Source of the DNA: Gordionus sp. m RMFG-2023
Taxonomy: Eukaryota; Nematomorpha; Gordioida; Chordodea; Parachordodidae
Assembly (NCBI RefSeq): GCF_954871325.1
Contig: NC_088776.1
Coordinates: 5,649,985 to 5,713,984 of the forward strand
DNA length: 64,000 nucleotides
Reading direction: 5' to 3'
The notes below the pieces were generated by a model. The model searched no databases and was not told the origin of the DNA. It saw only the letters and a list, made by a program, of their open reading frames with translations. Positions 50,601 to 61,600 of this stretch are shown piece by piece. Positions within the stretch are counted from its first letter, which is position 1. Each line of letters starts with the position of its first letter. Both the position numbers and the translations under genes were made by a program.

Positions 50601-53600
50601 CTAAAATTCTGAATCTTTTGAGATTTTTGTGCTTAAACAAATCTTCCATGATAAAATCACAAATTTTTTGTGCTAACAATTAATTAAAAAGCTTGAAAAA
50701 GTTAGCAATTATGACTATTGTCACTTTTCTATAAGGCATGTCACTGGGATAATTTAACTCAGTTTACATTATATATTTTAACCCATTTTTGCTTCAAATT
50801 ATTTTATTAAATGATGATTTATTAAATTTGAACATACTCGCATTATAACCTACAAAGATAAGAATCGAATATTTGCATTGTTCATATTTGTAGGAATCAA
50901 AAATGATAAAAACATTATCCTATTAGATTCGTCGATTTTCGATTATATTTAAAAATTAAATTATTTTAAAATATTTTCAAAAAATGATAAAATGGATTAT
51001 TAAAATTTAAAAATCGAATTATTATAGATGTGGAAAAAAAGAAGTTAAAAAAAAATTTTCTTCAAGGATGCTATAAATAATTGGAAATAATTTCAAATAT
51101 TCATGAATAATTTTAAATTATAAGAATAATTCGATCGAGATAAAAAAAAATTTAGATCTAGAATCGGATTGTCAGATAAATTTTTAAATCAGTATCATAT
51201 ACTTTTATATCTTGAATAGATGGTCAAAACAATTATCTTTTTATTCTCAATTCTTGTACATATGTATATATATATATATGTAGTATTCCATATCAAATCA
51301 ACTGAAGATTCAACCCGACCCTCTTCGATTTTTTTTAAAATTTGCATGATAGTAGTATATACACTAACTAGCAATAATATAAAATTTTAATTCTCAACTC
51401 AGCTTACTTCATGAGAGGCCATCTTTAGAAACGCGAAAAGTTCAAAACACCATATTTAATTTTAAATATCTCAAAAAGTAATTAAGCTAAAGGTATAATT
51501 TAAACTTTATTAAATAACTCTAGAATAGCCCTTTAATATGATATAAAATTTATTATATTAAAAATAATTTTATTACCAAAAACCGGAAATAGAAAACCGG
51601 AAATGGTTATAAAATAAAAATTGCCCTCTTTTCTTTCAAAATTTTTTAACAAATAGACATTATATATCTTAATATTTGTACAAAATCCTAGATTGGGACC
51701 ATTACTGGGCCAATAGTTATTACGCTTTAAATATAAATAGTATGGCTTAAATTCTATATTATACGAAATGAGTAATTATTTTTTTAACAAAAGTGATAAT
51801 ATTTGTGAATAATAGTAGTAAACTGAAATCCGAACCCCATCTTAAGATTTATATTCGCCCCCCCCCCCCAAAAAATTTCTTCTTAAATTCGAGATTTTTG
51901 ACCTGGCAATTCTATGAGTGAATTATGTATATTATTTTCTTTGCCGGATAAAAAATTATCTTTGTGATCGTCAGAAATATATTTTCATAAAGATTATTTT
52001 CTACTTATAATTAATTATCAAATAAAATAATTATAAAAATCAAATTCAATTCCAACAGCAACAGCCGTCATTTTTATTGATTAATTTTATAAAGCCATTT
52101 TTCTAAGAAAATTAAATTATCGGTTATTTTTATCCAATTTATTTTTAATTTAAAATAATTATATAAAATTAATAGCTATCTTTTATTCCTTACCAAATGT
52201 CTAGAAAAGTTATTTCTATTCCAGTAAAGTGCTGTAATCCCTTTAGAATAAAATCTCATTCAGTACGTTACGATCTTAGAAATGTTTTACAATGGATGAT
52301 AGAAGTGAATTCTAGCTTATCAATTTATCATAAAATTTGTAGCTCTTGCCGGAAAAAATTAAAAAAATATTCAACAAATCTGATCTCACCTTTTACTTCT
52401 ACGATCGATCACATTACCTTCTATTTCTAACTTACCTTCTATTTCTAACTTACCTTCTATTTCTAACTTACCTTCTATTTCTAACTTATCTTCTACCTCA
52501 ACTATTAATGAAACATTTAGCGATTCTGAACCTGATCAACCATGCAATAATCTCGACTCTTATACAGATTAATACTTCAATTTCAACTTTAAATGAAACT
52601 TTGCCATTTTTAGGGGAGACACCTATTAAAAAGAAAAGGTTAAATGAAAAAAAATATCCTGTAAATAAATTTTTGAAAATTCAGGGAAAAATTAAAAAGG
52701 TTTTTAAAATAAATCTAGAGGATCAAGCAAAAAAAGATGAAGCCGAAATCATAAATCAACTGAAAGAAAAATTTGCTACAAGTTCTCGCAATGAAAAAAT
52801 ACAAATTTTAACAGTTTTACCAAAATCTTGGACTCTTGATAAAATTGAAAAGAAATTTTCAACCACAAATTTTATGGCCCGGACAGCTTAACAATTAGTT
52901 GAAGAAAAGGGTGTTTTGTCAAACCCAAATATCATAAAACCAAGTAGAATAATTCCGGATGACATTGCAAATAAAGTAATAGAATTTTATACAAACTAAT
53001 TCCCGGGACACAAAAATATCATTCATTTATTCCAATGGAAGGAAAAATGAAAGTCAAACGTTATTCTAATTCATTAGATAATTTAATGTATGATATTATT
53101 TAATTTAATATGTTTATAACAATATTAATTTTCCATTTGATATTCATGTAATATTAATAATTAGCTAAATAAAGTTATAAATATTTTTACAAATATTTTC
53201 TCTCTAAAATAAATTCGCTAAACTTATATGTTAAATATGACATAATGTCTACTAGTGGGCTCACAGCCCGAAACATTTATAAAAAAAATATAATCGGCCC
53301 CATCATAAAGGAATTTTCTTTTTATTTGTTTCGTAAATTACAATATATTTGGTATAATTTAGGATTTATACTATTTATATTTAAAGCGTAATAACTATTG
53401 GCCCAGTAATGGTCCCAATCTAAAATTTTGTACAAATATTAAAAAGTATAATGTCTATTTGTAAAAAAAATTTGAAAGAAAAAAAAGAGCAATTTTTATT
53501 TTATAGCTATTTCCGGTTTTCTATTTCCGGTTTTTGGTAATAGACTTTTTATTAATAAAAAATTTTTTATATCATATTAAAGGGCTATTCTAGAGCTATT

Positions 53601-55102
53601 TAATAAAATTTAAATCATGCCTTCAGCTTAATTACTTTTGAGATATTTAAAATTAAATATACTGTATTTTGGAATTTTCGCGTTTCTAAAGATGGCCATA
53701 TTTCATGAAGTAAGCCGATTTGAAAAGTAAAATTTTATATTTTTATTAGTTAGTGTATATACTACTAACATACAAATTTAAAAAGTCGAAGGGGGTCGGG
53801 TTGAGAATCGACTTTTTTTGGTTGATTTAATATGGAATACAACATATATATATATTATTTTATAATTATTCAATTTATATTCCATAATAATTCACGTTTT
53901 TATATAATATTAAATTTAAGTACGTTATATTATTGCATGAAAAATATATTTCAAATAACGTTGAATATTATAACCTTTTAAAATATAACAATTACAATTA
54001 AAATTCAATAAAATTTTTGTGGTATATAATATATTTATTATAAAAATAAAAAATAAATAACAGGTATTTGCAAAGGATTGGTAGGACCGCCAGAATGAGA
54101 GCTGGCGACGTTTACGTATTTTTGACAAAGGGAAAGGAGGAAAAGGTAAACCTTTATTTACAAGTTTAAATCTATTTATTTTATATATGGAAAAAGGGTC
54201 TATATAGCTAATTTTTAGTCGGTAAAATTTAGTTTTTAGTCTTAACCTTTAGCTAAACCTTAGAGGAATTTTAAATAAATTAACTCGTTCCTCAATGCTT
54301 AGCTAATTTTCTTCGACACGTGACAGTTAATTGAGCCGGTTTTTAGCCCAAGTTTGGTGATGAGTTAATTAGAATGATTTGGTGGTCGAATACCTTGTCT
54401 ACCTCTTTCCAAATAACTTGATCCAACCTAATAAACTATAAACATTTTCTCAACTGATTATGTGGGTAACTAATCTTTTCTATGCTACCTCCCCCCCCCC
54501 AATAAAAACAAACTTATCTCTATTTAAATCAAACCAAAAATAGCCTTATCGCCTTTGAATAGGGTAGAGAAGAAGACATCCACTTTTATATATAACAACA
54601 AGTTATTGAGCCCCTCTTTACTAACTCCATTGAAAATATAACATGATGTTTTCTTTTTTTTGCGTATCGTGTTCGTATTTAAAATGATTACACTGAGTGT
54701 TTTGAGTTGAATTAGCCATTTTTAACTCAAAGATATACAACCAAAGTTTGAGCAACAAGAAAAGCGTATTCAAAGCGCTCGAACAGCAAATTCTGCAACG
54801 TTTCAAAGACAAAAACAATTATAACCATAAAAATCATCGCAGTAACCCCAAAATTTTACCGCCCGGAGTCAATCCCAAACCTTGCTTAATGTACATAGGA
54901 GAGCTAGCGGTCTCTTTGCCACTCGATAAAGGCCCACCCGCAAATGATAAGCAAAAGTCAACCCCGAGTAAAAGTCGTAAAAATTGCGGCAAGGAAAATA
55001 GCAGCTTAGATAGGTACCCGGAGAAAAAGGAAGACTCCCATGAAATAGAATCGAATAACGCGCTCGTCCAACTTTATGATCGCGGTGATGATATATTCAT
55101 TG
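40727..55102 (+). CDS. FANCM: FANCM/MPH1-type DNA helicase, at least 13 exons
   Basis: Exons I could place with matching phases: 40727-41068, 41111-41315, 41458-41630, 42663-42740, 44580-44738, 45215-45349, 45458-45546, about 47832-48305, 48579-48758, 49841-49947, 50037-50161, 54064-54145, 54733-55102. Together they give, in order, [15 protein letters not shown], Walker [33 protein letters not shown], the DEAH box ([16 protein letters not shown]), [10 protein letters not shown], the FANCM insert region, [36 protein letters not shown], and motif [14 protein letters not shown]. These are diagnostic of FANCM/Mph1, an SF2 translocase that remodels forks and D-loops. At least one exon between exons 7 and 8 is missing from my model (phases 2 and 1 do not join). 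The C-terminal part after 55102 is not found. Introns range from 42 bp to 3.9 kb, swollen by mobile elements. All catalytic motifs appear intact. Confidence 0.9.
42289..42507. mobile_element. hAT MITE copy 1 in FANCM intron 3
   Basis: 219 bp. Ends tagtgttgttaaacggctc and gagccgtttaacaacacta, inverted. Perfect 8-bp duplication ctttggac at 42281-42288 and 42508-42515. Confidence 0.92.
42748..43090. repeat. Degraded repeat in FANCM intron 4
   Basis: Starts agggctctgcccatcc and continues to aagcctcgataatagatatcc and gttagccggttttag. Its first half parallels 24118-24300 and its second half parallels the interior of the short hAT MITEs, so it is a decayed larger relative. Confidence 0.45.
43150..43380 (-). 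other. GC-richer stretch of unknown origin in FANCM intron 4
   Basis: Base composition differs sharply from the surrounding intron. On the minus strand a frame reads [20 protein letters not shown], which resembles tails of some LINE proteins, but the match is too short to classify. Confidence 0.3.
43473..44503. mobile_element. Foldback element with long imperfect inverted arms, about 1 kb
   Basis: The tip ggcataac (43473-43480) pairs with gttatgcc (44496-44503). Inside, gacgaccatttttaaaaataaa near 43532 pairs with the tttattcatcttaaaaatgg-tcgtc stretch near 44462. A segment with ggagttatgggcc near 43628 pairs with ggcccataattcagg near 44368. Arms of about 300 bp surround an AT-rich centre with no coding capacity. 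It lies in FANCM intron 4. Confidence 0.65.
46370..46592. mobile_element. hAT MITE copy 2 in FANCM intron 7
   Basis: 223 bp. Ends tagttttgttaaaaggctcg and cgagccatttaaaaacacta, inverted. Perfect 8-bp duplication gttaaaat at 46362-46369 and 46593-46600. Confidence 0.9.
46861..47075. mobile_element. hAT MITE copy 3 in FANCM intron 7
   Basis: 215 bp. Starts tagtgttgttcggctcg and ends gagccgtttaacaacacta. Perfect 8-bp duplication aaaattac at 46853-46860 and 47076-47083. Only 268 bp separates it from copy 2. Confidence 0.9.
47474..47706. repeat. (TTCC)n microsatellite grading into (TTTC)n
   Basis: About 190 bp of almost perfect TTCC repeat, followed by about 40 bp of TTTC repeat. The open frames on both strands here are artefacts of the repeat. 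It lies in FANCM intron 7, about 130 bp before the next exon. Confidence 0.95.
48822..49010. mobile_element. hAT MITE copy 4 in FANCM intron 9 (variant subfamily)
   Basis: 189 bp. Ends tagtgttgttaaaaagtccg and gagctttttaacaacacta. Perfect 8-bp duplication atcatatg at 48814-48821 and 49011-49018. The interior differs from the other copies (gattcggatcgatttg), so it is a separate subfamily. Confidence 0.9.
49447..49670. mobile_element. hAT MITE copy 5 in FANCM intron 9
   Basis: 224 bp. Ends tagtgttgctaaacggctc and gaaccgtttaacaacacta. Duplication ctcggccg / cccggccg (one mismatch) at 49439-49446 and 49671-49678. Confidence 0.88.
51279..53844. mobile_element. DNA element with about 500-bp inverted ends carrying a gene of unknown class, in FANCM intron 11
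   Basis: The left arm (51279-51775) and right arm (53346-53844) are inverted copies over about 500 bp. Matching landmarks include tagtattccatatcaaatca / ttgatttaatatggaatac, the gaccctcttcgatt / gtcgaagggggtc pair, tagaaacgcgaaaa / cgcgtttcta, the accggaaatagaaaaccgg block, and ggaccattactgggccaata / tattggcccagtaatggtcc. The element lies in a (TA)n tract, so the target duplication cannot be read. Between the arms is a decayed gene (52197-53100). A related, more decayed arm lies at 55165-55440. Confidence 0.8.
52197..53100 (+). pseudogene. Gene of a widespread uncharacterised transposon-linked family, decayed
   Basis: 52197-52430 encodes a Cys-containing N-terminus (CCNPF... and [13 protein letters not shown], a likely zinc-binding pair). 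After a Thr/Ser-rich section with a short in-frame repeat comes [20 protein letters not shown], then NFMARTA, a stop near 52890, and [14 protein letters not shown] later stretch, [18 protein letters not shown], lies in another frame. I recall similar LTVLPKSW...LVEEKG proteins, unannotated, from invertebrates such as cnidarians, but that is memory and unchecked. No catalytic motif of a known transposase is visible. The gene is broken and stops near 53100, so the C-terminal half seen in longer relatives seems to be missing. Confidence 0.55.
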
Positions 55103-55164
55103 GTATATTTTTTTATAAAAAAAAAATTTTATGCATCATTGTATATTTGATTTTATGATCATTT

Positions 55165-55440
55165 CCGGTTTTCGACATTTAAATTTTTTTAAAAACAATA
55201 TTTAACATTAAATCTCTTTAAAGGCCTACCATTAAGATATATAAAGAAATTTAAATGACTCTCTCATTTATATCCAAAGATTTTTAAAATTAAAGAATGT
55301 GCATTTTGCCCAAAATGCACAGTTTTTTCTACCTTTATAAGGCCTCTCAGCTATTTGATAAAATTTTATTTTTTTAAAAAACTTTTCTAAATATTTAAAA
55401 ATCTTGTGGGGGTCGGGTTGTCATGAAATTTAACATATAG
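55165..55440. repeat. Decayed arm related to 51279-53844
   Basis: Contains tcatttccggttttcgac, a middle section on ctatttgataaaatttta, and tgggggtcgggttgtcatg, in the same order as in the right arm of the 51279-53844 element. Only one arm is visible. Confidence 0.5.
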
Positions 55441-55550
55441 GAGAGGGATTTTAATGAGGGTGGGAAGTAGAATATTGCCGAAACCAAGGTAATCGGCTTT
55501 TGAGGGTGAATAACAAGCCTTGGTCGAAGATTCCTTTAGGCGCATCCGTT

Positions 55551-55775
55551 TAGTGTTGTTAAACGGCTCGTTTTGACCCGATTTTTAAAAACGGCTAACT
55601 CAATATTTTAGCTAAAAAAATATTGCCTAAGCCTCGAGATTCCGCTAATTGATGTCTAGACCTTTGTGCCATCTATGAGCAAACTTTTTTATGGCTTGCG
55701 TAATATTATTCTGAATAAAATATTGAGTTAGCCATTTTTAAAAAGCGGCTCAAATCGAGCCGTTTGACAACACTA
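55551..55775. mobile_element. hAT MITE copy 6, downstream of last placed FANCM exon
   Basis: 225 bp. Ends tagtgttgttaaacggctcg and gagccgtttgacaacacta. Perfect 8-bp duplication catccgtt at 55543-55550 and 55776-55783. Confidence 0.92.
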
Positions 55776-55783
55776 CATCCGTT

Positions 55784-57390
55784 ATTATTTGAATGCGCGA
55801 ACAAAGTAAACTTTAAAAAAATAAACAGTCAAATATTTTTAGTTATTATTTGTATTCAAATATTATGATCGTCAGAGATTTCCAAAGAAGCTCCAGAATG
55901 TTAGGAATTTGGTTAGGGGGGTAGGGGTGATGGATCACTTAGAATGGTTATGAACATAGAATTTTGGAATTAGAAACAGCTGATTTCGCGCTCCTAGGAT
56001 CATGGCTGTGAACCCTAGAAAATGAATTCGTGTTTACGTTTTAGTGAAAATTTTCTGAACCAGGTTCGGGTTCGGTTCCTTGTCCAGAAATTTTTTTTTT
56101 TTAATTTACATATAAAATTGGATACACAAAAAGTAAAGAACATTTCCACGGAAAAAAATGATTTTCACAAAAAAATATTTTCACACGCCCGGGTATATAA
56201 AAGAAATTCGGTTTTGATTTTAAAATTTCGTTCTTTCTTAAAAGAATACTTATTCGGCATTTACGGTTCATTTTTCAATTGAAATTATTTAATTAACGAG
56301 TGCCACATTTAAAAGTATCATCCATTAAATGAAGATTATTTTTTCATTTTAAATATCAAATTAAAAAGAAGTGAATATGTCTAAAGTGTAGGTATAAAAT
56401 GAATCTTATTTTAATGCAATATTCTTATTAGTATCCCGATCATTTATATCAACTAACATTTTTCGGTTTTTAACCTTTCTCTTGTAAAGTAGTTATGATA
56501 TAAACCTATCTTATCTATGTATAGTTAATTTGATATTGTGATAATTTGACTTCAAGATATAAATATGATTAAGTAAATAATTTGAAAACTATTTTATTTT
56601 TCTTTTTATAAACTGCTAAGTATTTTTCTTTAGATAGATATAAAACTGCATTGTTAATAGAATCCTACCCTACGCTATTTAACAGCTGAGCGATTTAAAA
56701 AAAAAATCTTTTAATGGGGATCAAATTTTTCTTTATTTAAAATCAATAATTTTATAAGATTATTATTATTATGAGTAGAAATAAAAAATTACTATTAATA
56801 AATAAAATCTTTCATAAACAAATTTATATATATATATATATATATAATATTCGTAATTTAAAATATTCGGCCCAGCCCGGGTTTTATATTTTCGGGTCGG
56901 GTTCGGATATTTTCCAGGCTTTTTAAAAAATATTTTTTTAGGCCCTTACTTGGGTATTTGGTCTGTAGGCCTCTGATTTAATAGTTAAGAATTCAGGATG
57001 GTATACTACCTAAATTCTCGGTTTTTACTTTTGGAAATTTCGGTGATGAAGCCATATACCATATTGGGGAAAATTCAGGATAAAATACTTCATTTGCCTT
57101 TTGTATACCACATTATTGCGACTTTCAAGTTCGAATACTGGCTAAAACAAATCAATCTTTTACCGATTGGTAAAGGTCCAATCTTTATATTTCTTTGCGA
57201 TAATTATATCGTATCTTCTTTTGGTTAACTTGTTAATAGAGGGTTTTTTTCTTTTTAGCTTCTAATTATGCTAAAAAGTACAGTTGCTGTATAATTATTA
57301 AAAGTACTCTATAAAATTTATAACCCAAAGAATTAATAATTTCTGTTACAGGTAAAGATGGATAGAGTCTTTTTTTGTCGTTTCACTCAA
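55784..57390. other. Mostly unassigned AT-rich DNA
   Basis: Several short open frames (56022-56282, 56998-57228) have no recognisable motif. 56060-56080 (ccaggttcgggttcggttcc) and 56870-56975 (ggcccagcccggg ... ggcccttacttgggt) look like ends of decayed GC-tipped MITEs. A (TA)n tract lies near 56827. The missing 3' part of the FANCM gene could be here, but I cannot show it. Confidence 0.3.
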
Positions 57391-57850
57391 TGAATCGAAT
57401 GAACAAAATTTAATCCACAATTTTCCTGATAATTTGTTGCAAATTTCGTTTATCTTTGGATATTGTCACCTTTGGACCATGACGGGATCAACTAATTTAT
57501 TAAATATTGACTCTGATCTTTTCTCTGCTTAGGTAAAATAATTTTCGGCTCTGGCTGAAAATATTGATTCCTTCTTCATGTATCAAGAATTTCTTCTGCG
57601 CAATTGGATCAATTGGAATTCCACCAGGCATTTAAAATTGAAATTAAAATATAATTGTGAAAAAATAAAGTTTGAAGTTTTACCAGATGATCTTACCTTT
57701 ATTCTAACATTAGTTATGACCCGCATTTGCAACATTGACTGAACACGCAATTCAAAAACGGCGTTATTTTTGAATTATAATTTTTTTTTCTTCTATAAAT
57801 TGCCATAATTTAGAAAAGTGACCTAAAATAAATTGTTAAATCATCATTGG
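57390..57850 (-). other. Possible spliced gene or pseudogene, unrecognised
   Basis: On the minus strand two protein-like stretches occur: LRVQSMLQMRVITNVRIK followed at once by a GT donor-like gtaagatca (about 57770-57700), and PGGIPIDPIAQKKFLIHEEG plus INIFSQSRK (about 57635-57545). Composition is richer than the background and the donor is well placed, but no AG acceptor is clear before the second stretch. It could be a fragment of a host gene or chance. Confidence 0.25.
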
Positions 57851-58797
57851 AATCTTGAAAAAAATTACCATTATCAAAATATTTGGGTCAAATTATAACT
57901 ACATTACTATTACGTTGCCCGCTTACTCAGACTGAATTTAGATACTACAAATGATATATATTCAACTACTTTATTTATAATATTTCCACGACTTCGATAA
58001 CAACAACTTTATTAATATTTCCACGAATCAAAATATTATTTAAAAATATTATAATTTTATAAAGCGAAAAAAAAAATCAATTGAAAAAAATTACAATTTA
58101 GCTTCCCCTTTATAGGGAAGAAAGCAATAATCATCACAAATAAATAATTAAGCTAAAAATAACTTTTAAAATTTACAATTTCTCATAACATCATGAGCAT
58201 ATCATAACTAATTTTTGTACATCTAAAAATAACATATTAACTCGATTTAAAAAAAATATAATTAAATACGCGATCATAATGATTCCAAATTTAATTTTTA
58301 TAATCTAAAAATAAAATTAAAATATAAATAAATACTTATTCATCAATTAGTTTCTAAAATAACTGAATATATATCGACGTCGTCATCTCCCCAAATACTG
58401 ACTCACTTAGAACACATACAAAATTTTGCATGCAAAGATTGGTAAAAGTGACAAAAATGTAAAACCGGTGTAGTATTTGTAAACTCAATACCATTTAAAA
58501 TCACTTACGGTATTGATTCTTCAATATTGTAGTGATAATTTATGATCGATTGATAGTTAATGCTACGAATTTTATTAATGTAATAATTTAGGCAAGGTAT
58601 GTATAACTCAATAATAAAATTCAATTATATCATGATATTATGGCGATTTCAGCAGATATAATCAATTTTTAATGCTATAATATTGAGAACAATAAACGCT
58701 ACCTTGCGGATTAAACATTACAGAATTATATTCTCTTTTTTTCTAATTTAAAACTTTTCAGTTTGGTTTATTGGTTATATTTATAAATATCTAAACA
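57851..58797. other. AT-rich DNA, nothing recognised
   Basis: No gene, repeat end or RNA signal is supported here. Confidence 0.4.
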
Positions 58798-58839
58798 TTG
58801 TTTTTACCTTTTATCACTTTCTATTTTTTTTTCTTAATT

Positions 58840-58965
58840 TTTATTTTTTTCTTACTTTTTATTTTTTTCTTACTTTTTATTTTTTTCTTACTTTTTATTT
58901 TTTTCTTACTTTTTATTTTTTTCTTACTTTTTATTTTTTTCTTACTTTTTATTTTTTTCTTAATT
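58840..58965. repeat. Minisatellite, 18-bp unit
   Basis: About seven tandem copies of ttactttttatttttttc. The frame across it gives only a hydrophobic Phe/Leu/Ile repeat and is not a gene. Confidence 0.85.
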
Positions 58966-59011
58966 CTGAAGGCAAAAGTTTCATGTTAGGTAATATATAT
59001 ACGTTTCCCTA

Positions 59012-59476
59012 ACTTTCATATAAAAACCTTTCATATAAAAAATTGCGACTGAGAATAATTGCGACTTTTTTATGATTGGTTGTGATAATTGCGACTTTAT
59101 ACCCATTGGATATAAAAAATTAAACGTATTTATAATATATATTTGAAAAATCGTGATTTTTGGAAAGCCTCTATGGCCTAGTAGGCAAGAACTTGGCTTA
59201 CTTATCCCATGGTCCCGGGTTCGAATCCCGGAAATGGTCATGTTTTTTTTCTTATTCTAACTTGGTGGTTCCATCCTTGGGGGGATGATATATAGGAGGC
59301 CTGCTTCGACCACGTGATTCCGTATTAATATATTAAATAATAAAAGTTTTATTACATTTTAATATATTTTGGTCGGTATTTAGCAAATTAGGTTGGTATT
59401 TAGAATATTTCCATACATTCACTCATTAACTACATAAAGTCGCAATTATTTATATGAAAGGTTTTTATATGAAAGT
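59012..59476. mobile_element. TA-flanked MITE, 465 bp, containing a tRNA-derived segment
   Basis: Ends actttcatataaaaaccttt and aaaggtttttatatgaaagt are perfect inverted repeats, continuing further inward (tcatataaa...ttgcgact / gtcgcaatt...tatatga). Both ends are flanked by TA (59010-59011 and 59477-59478). The centre carries the tRNA-like sequence at 59168-59245. Confidence 0.8.
59168..59245 (+). repeat. tRNA-like sequence, probably SINE-derived
   Basis: Contains a good box A-like string (tggcctagtagg) and a canonical box B within a perfect T-arm (cccgggttcgaatcccgg). The 7-base stretches that should form the acceptor stem (gcctcta and aaatggt) do not pair, and no convincing anticodon arm forms. 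It is therefore not a functional tRNA gene but a tRNA-derived SINE head or pseudogene. Confidence 0.6.
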
Positions 59477-60239
59477 TATACCAACCATATACATATATAG
59501 TAATAATCTTTATTATTGAAATTTCCACATAATCCTAAACGAGGAAATAATATTCAAAATTAAAAATAAATATTACGTGATACGTGATAAAAGCATTTTC
59601 GCCCTCTGGTTGTGGATACAATAGAGCTACGCTAGGTTTTCCTCAAAAATCCATCAAACTGGATAGTTAATTAAGAGGACTAAAATGAGGAACCCTTCAC
59701 ACGTTTGTGGGCAAGCTGCACCTACTTGTACGCGCAACAGTCCGAGAGCTGTTGCTTAAACGTCTATAGACTAATAAACAAAAAGAAATGGGCAAAACAA
59801 AAGCCTATTCCCAAGAACTGCAAAAATAATTTAAATACTTTAAGGGTGGGTTGTGGCTAATTTTAAGTTTAATTGATAATTACTATCAATAATTGAGAAT
59901 GTGTTCATATCGATTGAGATTATAATTTATTCATGAAAATAAGAAAAAGCTAATGGGTTACCACAAATTGTTTAAATAGGTGAAAATTCTAGTGAATAGG
60001 CAAAAACTAGTCAGTAATAGGTTTATGACTATCCAGCAACGAACACCACACAACAAAGTTTTTTTTTTCTTTTTCCAGAGAAACAAAATACTCTATGGAG
60101 TGATAGATAGATTATATAGCGAAAAAGGTCTTGATAATGATAAAGATATGAGAGAAAGGAACTATGGCGCAGAAATAGGAACCAGTTCCTTAAGTTTTAG
60201 GAAATGGAAAAGTAATTGTTGGCCAGGATTAACAAAAGG

Positions 60240-61600
60240 CATTATGGCTTGATTGTTATATGATAGTCTATCACTGACGGAAAGACTCTACCAACAAACA
60301 TAATTACAAACCTCGCCACCCCCCCCCCGTCGACTGGTTTCTCCATAAATGAAATAACAAGTGGTCAAAGACTAAGAAAAAACAAAGCTCCGGGGCTAGA
60401 TAATATCACAGCAGAAAAACCAAAAATAGCACCTATAACAATATCGCTACCTATTTGCCCTCTTTCAAAAAAATATGGGAGAGCGGAACTACTGCAGTGG
60501 GATGGAACAAATCCTACCTAAGTAACTACCCAAAAAACTAAGACCACAGAAATTAAAGGGTTATTGAGCTATAGCCATCACATCCTGTAGCATGGAAAAA
60601 TTTTTTTTGGTTTACTCAAAAAACCACAAGCATATCACCTACACTGAATCTCCCCCCCCCCCCCCAAATACATAAGTATATACAGGCCAAGAAAAGAAAA
60701 TACTGGAGCCAAAAATTTCAGAAAAATAATCATGCAGAAAAAGTAAGTACAAACCCCCTTCTACTTTACATTTGTAATAGCAGAGCTATTGATAATGTTA
60801 ACCATGCAGCTTCGTTATCAGAAAAGGGAAGACCCCAACATCTTCCAGATCCAGAAAACCACTAATACATGTTTGGATGCTTCGAAATCAATGACGAAGA
60901 AAATCCCCTACCTCCAAGGTAAAAAGGAGTAAAACAAGGCTAAACTCTCGCCACTCCTAAATAAATAAAAATAAAAACAAAAGAGAAACACTGGGAACGA
61001 CCAATGTATTATATGTAGACTCCAACTAAGATGTAATGTTTTGAAAAAGAAAAAAGTTAAAGACGTTAAATCTAGTTAACTAGCAATTATAAAGAAAAAT
61101 AATGAATTGAATAAAAAAAACAGTTTTCCTGCTTATTTTTTCCAAGAAAAACATGTAACCACTTCAAAAACTTATAGTTAGAACAGGGTAAATGTAGTCA
61201 CAATGTACTTAGGAAACATACTTAATAATAAAAGTAGTTGCAAAGAAGAAGAAAAATTAGAATACAAAGGCGAGTGGAAACTTTTAAACGTATACAAAAA
61301 TTATGGAAGATAAGGAGAAATCGGTATTTTCTAGACTGAGGGCACATCCACTATTCCTATATTAGAAATAAAAAATAAATTAAAAAAATAAAATAAAAGT
61401 AATAGATGACTATAAACAAATAAATGTCTCATAAACAAAAGAGGATACCCTCTACCCCAGAAACATTTCGAACTCAAAAACTATGGAAAAATACAAAACA
61501 TACCCAAAAACGAAGTTAAAAAGAGCCAAAGATTAATTCTAGCCCACATAAGAAACGCAAATCACAAACTATTTCTCAAATGCCATTAATATATCTTAAC
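60240..61600 (+). mobile_element. LINE fragment, strongly decayed
   Basis: Plus-strand peptides follow a reverse transcriptase of the same family as the minus-strand copy next to it: LRKNKAPGLDNI (60390; compare LRNNKSPGTDNI), YPKN (60515), IIMQK (60728), PFYFTF (60760), and further pieces to about 61330. Stops and frame changes are frequent, and C-runs occur at 60320 and 60650. The region 59980-60240 may be its upstream part. It is older than the minus-strand copy. Confidence 0.65.

Noticed and set aside
51279-53844. Polinton/Maverick because of the long inverted ends
   Set aside because: At 2.6 kb it is far too short and shows no polymerase, capsid or ATPase peptides.
58798-58989. Hydrophobic 63-residue frame that looks like a membrane protein
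   Set aside because: It is the 18-bp T-rich minisatellite.
59168-59245. Functional tRNA gene
   Set aside because: Acceptor stem halves do not pair and no proper anticodon arm forms; only the T-arm is good.
59980-60252. 90-residue frame as a host gene
   Set aside because: It lies directly upstream of the decayed LINE copy on the same strand and has no independent support.
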